A stretch of DNA of 64,000 nucleotides from Glaciimonas sp. (GTDB lineage: Bacteria; Pseudomonadota; Gammaproteobacteria; Burkholderiales; Burkholderiaceae_D): the NCBI GenBank assembly GCA_012927585.1, contig JABBOY010000023.1, forward strand, positions 124,001 through 188,000. The letters are read 5' to 3'. A program made the position numbers and the translations under genes. Of the stretch, positions 18,676 to 25,172 are shown in pieces. The number at the start of each line of letters is the position of its first letter. The first letter of the stretch is position 1. The notes below the pieces were generated by a model. It was not told where the DNA came from. It saw nothing but the letters and a program-made list of their open reading frames with translations, and made no database searches.

Positions 18676-19045
18676 TTTGGGCTATGTTTGTATATGGGCT
18701 CCTCCCGATTTGCAAGCTATTTGCTGTTCTGGCGTCAAGGTGCAACTGCATTCGTATATCCGGCTTCCAATTGAGCACCGTCGCGCTCGAGCCATAATGG
18801 AATCTGCGCGTCTGCCCCCAATCGCCTTAGCGTCCTTGTCATTTCTGACAGCGGGCTCATGCAATAGGCTGGGGATGCAGACGCCGGTCTGACCTGTTTG
18901 CCATCAATTCAAATAACCACGCAATCGCGGGTGAAATAGCCTTTCCCTTATTCTTTACTTCGCAATCAACCAGTAACCAACAACTGTCAATTCGTAACCA
19001 GTCACGGAGGTCGGTATTATCGACAATGATTAATAATTTTTTCGT
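18676..19045. other. Non-coding stretch between the methyltransferase gene and the IS/prophage
   Basis: No convincing gene is seen on either strand. The final bases, TAATTTTTTCGT just before the IS target site, resemble TAATTTTCTTTTCGC just left of the right attachment site, so the phage and chromosome share more than the dif core here. Confidence 0.5.
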
Positions 19046-19054
19046 ATTTTACAT

Positions 19055-19743
19055 CAGTAGTGTCTGGTTAAAAATCGAACAAAATGCCGTCGCTGATGTG
19101 GATAAACGCAGGAATGTTCCCGCGCAAATCCAACAGTGTGTGCATTTTGACAGCCGCTTTGGTCGAGCGAAATGGCACCCAGTCGAACAAACTCAAACAC
19201 AGATCGATCATCGTGGAGTCCAGTGTGTAGACCGTCGTGTCGAGGACGATGTCCATCGGCTCTTTTACGTAGAGTTCTCTGGCGCGCATAATCAAACGCA
19301 TCGCCAATGCATGATAGATGCGCCAGTTCCTTTGATTCAACGCATCCGACAAGGTAGAGCGGGCAGGCACGCTTTCCAATCCCATGTGAAACAATTTGGT
19401 CTGATTGGCAGCAAGACAAACTTCGATATCGCGCAAAGACTCGCGCCACGTCAACTGCGAGAAGGCCATTACACGAAACACGTCCGCACAGATCAAGGTG
19501 CGCACGCCGGAATCGCCACCGTGGCGCTCGATGATGCGTCCGAAGGTCTTCCACGGCACGTACTCCATCACTTGCGCAAACAGCGTTTTGCCCACGTTCA
19601 TGCATCACCCCAGGTCGTTTCAACCCGAAAGTATTGCAAATGCGCAATCTGAAATTCAAATCGTGGACACCCATGAATCTCTCGAAACCCTCGTCAGTAT
19701 TGCGTCTCCGGCCAGCGTCACCTAATTAAACCGGACACTACTG
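19055..19743 (-). mobile_element. Internally deleted IS4-family element (689 bp) with 9-bp target duplication
   Basis: Imperfect terminal inverted repeats CAGTAGTGTCTGGTTAAA (left end) and TTAAACCGGACACTACTG (right end) bound the element. The flanking direct repeat ATTTTACAT at 19046-19054 and 19744-19752 is a perfect 9-base target duplication. Full IS4-family members of this type are about twice as long. The transposase reads leftward from the right end and is missing its C-terminal half, so this copy is not autonomous. The target is the XerD-like arm of the left prophage attachment site. Confidence 0.85.
19068..19601 (-). pseudogene. Truncated IS4-family transposase
   Basis: 177 residues remain. 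The N-terminal DUF4372-like domain (MNVGKTLFAQVMEYVPW to about residue 75) is followed by the start of the DDE catalytic domain: LDSTMIDLCLSLFDW, KMHTLLDLRGNIP and FIHISDG. The reading frame then jumps to ILFDF and stops. LFDF is a common C-terminus in this family, so the deletion may be in frame, joining the middle of the gene to its last codons. The catalytic Glu region (YREK-type) is absent, so the product cannot transpose by itself. Confidence 0.8.
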
Positions 19744-19771
19744 ATTTTACATAATATAAACACTAAGGTTG
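19744..19771 (-). other. Left prophage attachment site (attL), half dif
   Basis: ATTTTACATAA (19744-19754), differing by one base from the perfect XerD arm, is followed by the centre TATAAA (19755-19760). The next 11 bases, CACTAAGGTTG, do not resemble a XerC arm. The IS target duplication overlaps the XerD-like arm. Confidence 0.75.
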
Positions 19772-20121
19772 CTATTTTTCAATGTTTGTGTTGCTTCTGC
19801 TGGGGTAGGCGTCACAAGTAAAGTGACAATGCCGAATATAGCAATTCCTGCTGCCTGTGCTGTTCTCTGTGAAAAAACTTCCCATAACGATTTCTGTCCG
19901 GTCTTTTCTGCTCGGTCTATTCCTGCTGCCATCATTACGTCTAACGGGTTAACTTCTAGTGCCATCGCGACTGCTAGGCATGTTTCTTCGTCCATTACTC
20001 GAATGCCTTTTGAATAATTTCCAACGGCTGATTTCGTTATTCCAATCTTTGCTGCTAAGGCTACATCTGTTTTTAGGTTGAACTTTGTTCTAACCATTTC
20101 TAAATATTTCACGCTTTTCAT
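19747..20121 (-). CDS. Phage repressor, XRE-type with C-terminal membrane segment (DUF3693-like)
   Basis: A 124-residue protein. Residues about 15-60 form a helix-turn-helix (DVALAAKIGITKSAVGNYSK). LAVAMALEVNPLDVMMAAGIDRAE follows, then one hydrophobic segment (GIAIFGIVTLLV, about residues 92-103). This matches the DUF3693-type regulators of filamentous phages. The stop codon lies inside the attachment core, so the last codons depend on the integration junction. It reads away from the coat genes, with three operator-like repeats directly upstream (20136-20190). ATG 20121 is preferred over a start at 20163 inside the repeats. Confidence 0.75.
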   Translation of the reverse strand: MKSVKYLEMVRTKFNLKTDVALAAKIGITKSAVGNYSKGIRVMDEETCLAVAMALEVNPLDVMMAAGIDRAEKTGQKSLWEVFSQRTAQAAGIAIFGIVTLLVTPTPAEATQTLKNSNLSVYIM

Positions 20122-20135
20122 AATTGCCTCTTGAC

Positions 20136-20190
20136 AAGTCCACGTCTGTTGACTAAAGTCCACATGTGTTTACTTCCACACCTGTGAACA
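20136..20190. promoter_or_regulatory. Three operator-like repeats upstream of the repressor
   Basis: AAGTCCACGTCTGTTGAC (20136-20153) and AAGTCCACATGTGTTTAC (20156-20173) are spaced 20 bases apart, and TTCCACACCTGTGAAC (20174-20189) follows. The second contains the perfect palindrome CACATGTG and the third the near palindrome CACACCTGTG. This is the expected layout of repressor operators between the repressor and the DUF2726 gene. Confidence 0.6.
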
Positions 20191-20212
20191 AGCCAAACAA
20201 TATCACATACGT

Positions 20213-20731
20213 TTAAAGGGGTGTTTCTGTGAATTTTTTTGCCTGCCAATTTGGTTCTGTTTTTTCGAGCGGCACAGTATTTTCATATCCGTTTATATCG
20301 TTTTGTATCGTGTCAACACTGGGTGTTCGTTTGTACCTAAGTACCTTGTATCCGGCTTCTGTCAATAGCACTTCACGTGTGGCATCTTCCTTTTCTCTTC
20401 CGTTGTGGCTGGCGTCGTCCAGTTCCACTATTGCCAGTACGGTGAAAGCCTTTGTACAGATTACAAAGTCGCAAACTTTTCTGTTGAATTTGTTGCGTGT
20501 TCCTTGCAATTTGGTTGTTAGTAATGCGGAAAAAGCTACTTGTGTAAGCACGATTACTTCCGGCAGGGATTCGACCAATCGAAAGTACATGGGCTGTTCG
20601 TTTAACGTCAAAACGGCTTTGGCGCGTATTGGTGATTTGGTTGTGTTTCGTTTGTTTCCTTTTGCGGTCGCTAATGCGATCAGCACTACCAGTCCAACTA
20701 TCACGAATAAGACGATTGTTGTTGTTGTCAT
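20213..20731 (-). CDS. DUF2726 family protein (PD-(D/E)XK nuclease-like) with N-terminal membrane helix
   Basis: A 172-residue protein. A membrane helix lies at residues 5-22 (TIVLFVIVGLVVLIALA). A DUF2726 domain occupies about 45-155: NEQPMYFRLVESLPE, then VCDFVICTKAF, then VELDDASHNGREKEDATREVLLTEAGYKVLRYK. The D..ELDD..R.K spacing recalls the restriction-endonuclease fold; activity is inference. It reads toward the repressor gene and diverges from the ssDNA-binding gene. A role in phage DNA handling or in excluding other phages is possible but unproven. Confidence 0.7.
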   Translation of the reverse strand: MTTTTIVLFVIVGLVVLIALATAKGNKRNTTKSPIRAKAVLTLNEQPMYFRLVESLPEVIVLTQVAFSALLTTKLQGTRNKFNRKVCDFVICTKAFTVLAIVELDDASHNGREKEDATREVLLTEAGYKVLRYKRTPSVDTIQNDINGYENTVPLEKTEPNWQAKKFTETPL

Positions 20732-20815
20732 TTGTTTTGCTCCACTTTTTGTTGTTTCGTTATTTTAGTAGGTAAACCAATCGGTCTAGTGGCCGAAATT
20801 TATTGAGGTTTCAAA

Positions 20816-21148
20816 ATGAAAAGCACAATCCAGATTTTGCATGTTTCGGTCATCGCTGGCCGCTCTAAAAAAACCGGTAATGATTACGATATGCGCATGG
20901 CGCAATGCATTGTTCATAAATCCAATCGCGATACAGGTGTCATCGAGCCGTTGATCGGTGAATTGGTGTTACCTGAGCGTTACAAAGATACTGTGCCGGG
21001 TATGTATGACGTTGAATTTGAAATATCGATTTCGCAGGATAAGCGTGTGGGTTCTCAAGTTTTTTCAATCACGCCTGCTGCTGTCGCGGGTAGGGCGGTT
21101 GCTGCTTCTGTTCCTGTCCCTGCTCATTCTGCGGTTAAACCTGGCTAA
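20816..21148 (+). CDS. Phage single-stranded DNA-binding protein (gpV-like)
   Basis: A 110-residue protein. MKSTIQILHVSVIAGRSKKTGNDYDMRMAQC and a following LVLPERYKDTVPGMYDVEFEISISQ match the helix-destabilising proteins of filamentous phages. They coat new viral plus strands, stop conversion to double-stranded DNA and feed genomes to the export machine. The last 25 residues are Ala, Val and Pro rich. An SD-like GAGG precedes the ATG. It heads the rightward structural operon. Confidence 0.8.
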   Translation: MKSTIQILHVSVIAGRSKKTGNDYDMRMAQCIVHKSNRDTGVIEPLIGELVLPERYKDTVPGMYDVEFEISISQDKRVGSQVFSITPAAVAGRAVAASVPVPAHSAVKPG

Positions 21149-21153
21149 TTTTT

Positions 21154-21405
21154 ATGGCGACTTGTGCCATTGCAGTATTACAGCCTGATGGTTCGTATTT
21201 TTTAAAAATCGATCCGTCTGTCAGTGATGTCACGGCATGCACTTATGTCGTGCAAAGCGGTGCTGATGTAGCCAATTCTATTTTGTCTATGTCGGCTGAA
21301 GATGGCAGTTTGATCTCCGTTGGGTTGGTTTCTGTTTGGGCTGCCGCGTGGGGTATGAAAGCTGTCATAAATGTTGTTAAAGGGAGTTCAAATGAAACTG
21401 TATAA
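21154..21405 (+). CDS. Small inovirus protein with C-terminal membrane segment
   Basis: An 83-residue protein of the size and position of a filamentous-phage minor coat or accessory protein. It has two Cys (residues 4 and 29), a soluble N-terminal half and a hydrophobic helix at about 53-73 (LISVGLVSVWAAAWGMKAVIN). It begins 5 bases after the ssDNA-binding gene and overlaps the start of the major coat gene by 14 bases, suggesting coupled translation. I do not recognise a named family. Confidence 0.7.
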   Translation: MATCAIAVLQPDGSYFLKIDPSVSDVTACTYVVQSGADVANSILSMSAEDGSLISVGLVSVWAAAWGMKAVINVVKGSSNETV

Positions 21406-21613
21406 ACAAGCTTGTAAATATGGTCGTCAATCTGTAGTTGTTGTTTCGGCTACTGCGTTGGCTTTGGCATCGTCTGTTGCTAGTGCTGTTGGGATTGATA
21501 TTTCGGCTGCCACGGCTACGGCTACTACTGATATTGGCACTGCGGGTGGGTTGATTATTGGCGTGATGGTTGCTGTTGCGGCTGTTGCGTGGATTCGCCG
21601 CGTCGTGCATTAA
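21392..21613 (+). CDS. Major coat protein (pVIII-like)
   Basis: A 73-residue precursor. A signal peptide covers residues 1-32 (basic MKLYKQACKYGRQ, hydrophobic VVVVSATALALASS, cleavage near VASA). The mature part of about 41 residues has a short N-terminal stretch, the membrane helix GGLIIGVMVAVAAVAWI and the basic end RRVVH that contacts DNA in filamentous virions. SD AGGGAG lies 6 bases before ATG 21392. A weak terminator hairpin follows at 21638-21664, as after gene VIII of coliphages. Confidence 0.85.
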   Translation: MKLYKQACKYGRQSVVVVSATALALASSVASAVGIDISAATATATTDIGTAGGLIIGVMVAVAAVAWIRRVVH

Positions 21614-21637
21614 TTTGAGCGGTTTTTCGTTCTTTAA

Positions 21638-21664
21638 CGGGGGCTGCGGCTCCTGTTATTTTTA
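21638..21664 (+). terminator. Putative intrinsic terminator after the major coat gene
   Basis: A short stem GGGGC/GCTCC (one G-U pair, loop TGCG) is followed by TGTTATTTTTA. It is weak, but its position after the pVIII gene matches the terminator that limits downstream expression in coliphage M13. Confidence 0.45.
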
Positions 21665-21673
21665 GGGGGCGTT

Positions 21674-21736
21674 ATGTTTGGATTATTTGTGATTTTTGCG
21701 GTTTGTGGCGGTTTCTGGATTTTGTTTCGCTCATGA
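21674..21736 (+). CDS. 20-residue hydrophobic peptide (pVII/pIX-like minor coat candidate)
   Basis: The ORF encodes a 20-residue, almost fully hydrophobic peptide beginning MFGLFVIFAVCGGFW and ending RS. It has a strong SD (TTAGGGGG) 5 bases before ATG, and its TGA overlaps the ATG of the pIII gene (ATGA). Filamentous phages have very small hydrophobic tip proteins (pVII, pIX), so this is a plausible equivalent, inferred from size, position and coupling. Confidence 0.6.
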   Translation: MFGLFVIFAVCGGFWILFRS

Positions 21737-23211
21737 AAAATCCTTTTACATTTTTTTTTGCTGCAGTAATTTTCTTTTTTTCACAGAATGTTTTTGCTGA
21801 TAAGGTTTATTTTTCTCAGTTGTTTCCTGGTTTCGAAAGTTCTAGCGGCCAGGCTGTTTGTGATTTATTTAAACCTATTGATCCGTATTATGGTGCGGTT
21901 ATAACGTTTACTAATGGTAATGGTTGTACGGCGGGTAATGGCTGGTGGCGGCAGGTGCTGGTTAAGAGTGTGTGTCCTCCGGGTGTTTCTCAAAATAGTG
22001 CTGGTGTTTGTTTGTGCCCTGATGGTTCTGTTCCTGATTCTGCTGGTTTATGTAACGCTAATCCGTGCCGTCCTGGTATGGGGCCAAACCAGGCTTACGC
22101 TGATAGGATTGCTGCTGGTTTGGATGGTGGCAGCATATTGATTTGCATGCCGACCACTGATGTTCCTCGTTGTCCTCCTGCTCAGGTTTTGGGTACTGTA
22201 AATGGTAATTATGCTTGTTTAGATAAGGGTAAGGGGTCTAGTTCTTCTCCTGGCTCTAATGGTACTACTGGCTCTCCTGGTTCTAGTGCTGGTGCGCCTG
22301 GTTCAGGTTCCAACGGTCATGATGGCTCACCTGGTGCGCCTGGCGCTAATGGTAATAATACTGGTGCTCCTGGTGGAGCTGGTGGGCCTGGTGGTGCGGG
22401 TTCTCCTGGTGCGTCCGGTGCTCCCGGTGCGCCTGGTGTTGATGCTCCGGCAGGTTCTGGTGCTTCTGGTGGGCCTGGTGGTGCGGGTTCTCCTGGCGGC
22501 AATGGTGGTAATGGTTCTAATGGCGCTTCTGGTGGTGTTGGTGGCCCTGGTGCTGCTGGTGGTGCTGGCGGTGTTGGTGGTGCTGCTGGTGCTGGCGGTA
22601 ATGGCGGTCCTGGTGGTGTTGGTGGTGCAGGTGATGGCGCTGGTTCTTCTGGTGCTTCTGGTGCTGCCGGTGCTAATGGTCAACCGGGTAGTGCTGGTTC
22701 TGCGGGCGCACCTGGCGCGCCTGGTGCACCTTTACCTGACCGCAAACCTGATGATTTGTGCACGTTGCATCCGCAGTTGAATGTTTGCATTAATTCTGCG
22801 GTTAATGGCTCTGGTTGTAGCGGCTCTGTATCTAGCGTTTCTTTTACTGGTGACGCTATTCAGGGTGCGATTTTAAAGCAGCTTGCTGATGATAATTGTG
22901 CGAATTTGGTGGCGTCTGCTTCCAAAGATTTGGGTAATAAGTTGATTGCTGGTTCTGACCCTATGCAGTTGCAAATTGATGTTGCATTTACTGGCACGAC
23001 TGTTGACTTAAGCTCTCAAGCGCTTGATCAGTCTGGTTTTTTGGGTGGTGGTTCTTGCCTCTCTGACCGCTCTATTTCTGTTGCTGGTCAATCTATTCCT
23101 GTTTCGTTTTCTCAGGTGTGTAGCAGTATTACGCCATTGCGCTATGTGATTTTGGCGTGTTCGCTTATTGCTGCTTATTTGTTGGTTTCCAAGTCTGTTT
23201 TACAGGGGTGA
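21733..23211 (+). CDS. Adsorption protein (pIII-like, TspB-like) with collagen-like domain
   Basis: A 492-residue tip protein. The signal peptide (KNPFTFFFAAVIFFFSQNVFA) ends at about residue 22. A Cys-rich N-terminal part runs to about 170. A Gly-rich region at about 172-334 has Gly-X-Y stretches such as GSPGAPGAPG, with GAPGAPL at the end. A C-terminal domain (CSGSVSSVSF to CSSITPLRY) precedes a membrane helix (VILACSLIAAYLLV). The C-terminal part resembles Neisseria TspB phage proteins. Its role would be receptor binding and release of virions. ATG 21733 is preferred to 21703 because it overlaps the small gene and starts the signal peptide. Confidence 0.8.
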   Translation: MKNPFTFFFAAVIFFFSQNVFADKVYFSQLFPGFESSSGQAVCDLFKPIDPYYGAVITFTNGNGCTAGNGWWRQVLVKSVCPPGVSQNSAGVCLCPDGSVPDSAGLCNANPCRPGMGPNQAYADRIAAGLDGGSILICMPTTDVPRCPPAQVLGTVNGNYACLDKGKGSSSSPGSNGTTGSPGSSAGAPGSGSNGHDGSPGAPGANGNNTGAPGGAGGPGGAGSPGASGAPGAPGVDAPAGSGASGGPGGAGSPGGNGGNGSNGASGGVGGPGAAGGAGGVGGAAGAGGNGGPGGVGGAGDGAGSSGASGAAGANGQPGSAGSAGAPGAPGAPLPDRKPDDLCTLHPQLNVCINSAVNGSGCSGSVSSVSFTGDAIQGAILKQLADDNCANLVASASKDLGNKLIAGSDPMQLQIDVAFTGTTVDLSSQALDQSGFLGGGSCLSDRSISVAGQSIPVSFSQVCSSITPLRYVILACSLIAAYLLVSKSVLQG

Positions 23212-23215
23212 CATT

Positions 23216-23518
23216 ATGTTTTTAGCGGTTTTTGTGCCTGCGTTGATTGGTGCTTTGGCGGGTGTTATGGGGTCGCTTATTGGTCGTGCAATTCTTGCCT
23301 TGGGTATTGGTTTTGTGACTTATAAAGGTATTACTGTGGCGATTAATGGTATGAAAGCATCGGTTATGTCTGCTGTTGGTGGGATTCCCGGTGACGCATT
23401 GAGTTTGGTTGGTTATTTGGGGCTGGATAGGGGGTTGACGATTATGTTTTCCGCTGTTGCTGCATCGCTGGCTATGCGCGCGATTGGCGGTTCGGTCAAG
23501 CGGATGATCTTCAAATGA
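23216..23518 (+). CDS. DUF2523 family minor coat protein (pVI-like)
   Basis: A 100-residue very hydrophobic protein with three helices (residues 2-20, 22-40 and about 70-92) and a basic end (KRMIFK). This is the DUF2523 pattern, the usual neighbour of Zot in inoviruses, thought to be the pVI-like protein that caps the pIII end. SD AGGGGTG precedes ATG 23216. An earlier ATG at 23168 lies inside the pIII gene. The stop overlaps the zot start by 4 bases. Confidence 0.8.
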   Translation: MFLAVFVPALIGALAGVMGSLIGRAILALGIGFVTYKGITVAINGMKASVMSAVGGIPGDALSLVGYLGLDRGLTIMFSAVAASLAMRAIGGSVKRMIFK

Positions 23519-24681
23519 TCACGACAATAACGGGTCTGCCTGGTAACGGAAAAACGTTATATGCGCTTTGGTATATCAATGCTTTGGCTGAAAAAGAGGG
23601 CAGGGAAGTTTATTATCACGGCATCAAAGAGTGCACTTTGCCCTGGACTGAATTTAAGCCGGAAGACTGGCAGAAATGTCCGGCTGGCGCCATTATCGTT
23701 ATTGATGAAGCGCAGTTTGTTTTTCCGAAAAAGCCCAACGGTTCTAAGTTACCGCCGCATTATGAGCAATTGGCTGTGCATCGTCATTCCGGTTATGACA
23801 TTTTTCTAATCACGCAACATCCGAAATTTTTTGATGGTTTTGTCCGTGATTTGATTGGGCGACATTTGCACGTTATTCGCAAATTTGGTATGCAGCGCGC
23901 CAATGTATGGGAGTGGGCTGCTGCCAATATTTCTCCTGAAAAAGCATCTAGCCATAAAAATGCGGTGTTGCATAAATTTGGGTATCCGAAAGAGGTTTTT
24001 GGTTGGTATAAATCGGCTGAAGTCCATACCGTTAAGCGTTCTATTCCGGCCAAGTTAATTTTGGCGTGTTTATTTGTTGTTGGCGTTATTGCTGTCGGTT
24101 TTTATGCTGTTAATCGTTTACGCGAAAAAGGTACAAAACATGCTGACGTTTCTGTTGCCGGAATCGCTCCCGGTATTGTTTCTTCTCCTTCTGCTTCTTC
24201 TGTTGTCGGTGCCTCGTACCTGAATGCTTTGCCTGATGCGCATCAGTTTGAGTTTGACCGCACGCCTCGTGTTGCTGGCTTGCCGCAAACATCTCCTAGG
24301 TATGATGCTTTGACTAAGCCAACGTCGGTGCCGGTGCCTGTTATTTGTGTATCAAGTGGCGGTGGTGCGCGCTGTGATTGTTATTCGCAGCAAGCTACAA
24401 AAATGAATGTTCCTAAATTAATTTGTCTGGAAATTGTCGATCGTGGCTATTTTGTCGATTTTGATGACAATGGTGGAAAAAGTCGCGAGCCTATGGCTAG
24501 TAATTCAAGATCTGATGCTGTTGTTTTGGCGGCCAATGATTCTGGTCGTGTGGGTGGTTCCGTGGTTTCTTTGCTTGCGCCTGTTGGTACTTTTAAGCCT
24601 GTTTCGGTTCGTGAAAATGTGTCTTCTACCGGTGGCCAGCGCGGCAAGGCGCTGCCGCATCTTCCTGTTTTGTCGCCGTGA
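23515..24681 (+). CDS. zot: Zot/pI phage assembly ATPase
   Basis: A 388-residue protein. Walker A is GLPGNGKT (residues 7-14) and Walker B is IIVIDEAQ (60-67). A membrane helix at 180-199 (LILACLFVVGVIAVGFYAVN) is followed by a periplasmic tail with Cys residues. Zot/pI proteins power extrusion of filamentous virions through the inner membrane with the pIV-type or host secretin; no pIV gene is seen here, so a host secretin is likely used. The overlap with the pVI gene (ATGA) suggests coupled translation. Confidence 0.9.
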   Translation: MITTITGLPGNGKTLYALWYINALAEKEGREVYYHGIKECTLPWTEFKPEDWQKCPAGAIIVIDEAQFVFPKKPNGSKLPPHYEQLAVHRHSGYDIFLITQHPKFFDGFVRDLIGRHLHVIRKFGMQRANVWEWAAANISPEKASSHKNAVLHKFGYPKEVFGWYKSAEVHTVKRSIPAKLILACLFVVGVIAVGFYAVNRLREKGTKHADVSVAGIAPGIVSSPSASSVVGASYLNALPDAHQFEFDRTPRVAGLPQTSPRYDALTKPTSVPVPVICVSSGGGARCDCYSQQATKMNVPKLICLEIVDRGYFVDFDDNGGKSREPMASNSRSDAVVLAANDSGRVGGSVVSLLAPVGTFKPVSVRENVSSTGGQRGKALPHLPVLSP

Positions 24682-25172
24682 TTATTTGATGTTTTTAACG
24701 TCTACAGGGCGGTTTGGGTGCTCTATTACACGTATTGGTAGGGCGGTGGTCGCCGCGTACAGCGTCGGGCTTTTTAACGGCCTTGTAGGGGCGGTTAGTG
24801 GTTGCGCTAGGGTTGCCAGTATTGAGCTGCGCGCATCGTCATGCAAAACTGTTTTTTCTTTTGAGGCGTTTTTGATGGCTGGCGGTTGGTTGGTGTTTGG
24901 TGATGCGCAGATATTGTGGTCAGGCGATAGCGAGTGCCGCCGCGAGTGGGGAGCGAAGCGCGCCAAAAGAGCGGCGGCGCGAAGCGCCGCCTAAACTTGT
25001 ATTACGGACACTTAAGAACCTGCATAGCAAACATTCGCGTGATTCATACAGTTAAGCCTCGTTTTTGAAGCTGTTTTTCTGAAGTCCAGTTTTTGAATTA
25101 GACATAAAAAAGCCCGGTAGTGATCGAAACACTCCGGGCCTTCGATCAACCTGAATCTAGCAGGAAAACCGA
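24682..25172. other. Non-coding segment with hairpins, putative phage replication origin and packaging region
   Basis: This 491-base gap between zot and rep holds a GC-rich hairpin with 8-base arms GGCGGCGC and GCGCCGCC (24973-24991), then an AT-rich stretch, then a pair of competing hairpins at 25112-25148. An open frame overlaps its start, but its composition does not match the other genes, so I do not call it. In filamentous phages the intergenic region carries the plus- and minus-strand origins and the packaging signal. The assignment is by position. Confidence 0.5.
25112..25148. promoter_or_regulatory. Two mutually exclusive hairpins in the rep leader
   Basis: Hairpin 1 pairs GCCCGGTAGTG (25112-25122) with CACTCCGGGC (25130-25139), with one bulge, and on the minus strand is followed by six Ts like a terminator. 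Hairpin 2 pairs TGATCGAA (25121-25128) with TTCGATCA (25141-25148). They share bases, so only one can form at a time. It lies 24 bases before rep. Confidence 0.55.

Noticed and set aside
19405..19725. Plus-strand frame inside the IS element
   Set aside because: It is antisense to the transposase frame that has recognisable IS4-family motifs.
22250..22730. Repetitive GGT-rich tract considered as a CRISPR or tandem repeat array
   Set aside because: No constant repeat with variable spacers exists; the period follows Gly-X-Y codons in a coding frame.
22259..22780. Long open frame rich in Leu and Val over the collagen-like region
   Set aside because: It is the second frame of the GGT-rich repeat, which translates to Val/Leu repeats automatically. 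The annotated pIII frame explains the sequence.
24689..24994. An open frame of about 100 residues overlapping the end of zot and the spacer
   Set aside because: Its residue make-up looks random, it has no clear SD, and it crosses the hairpins expected in the phage origin. A stop-free run is easy in this GC-rich segment.
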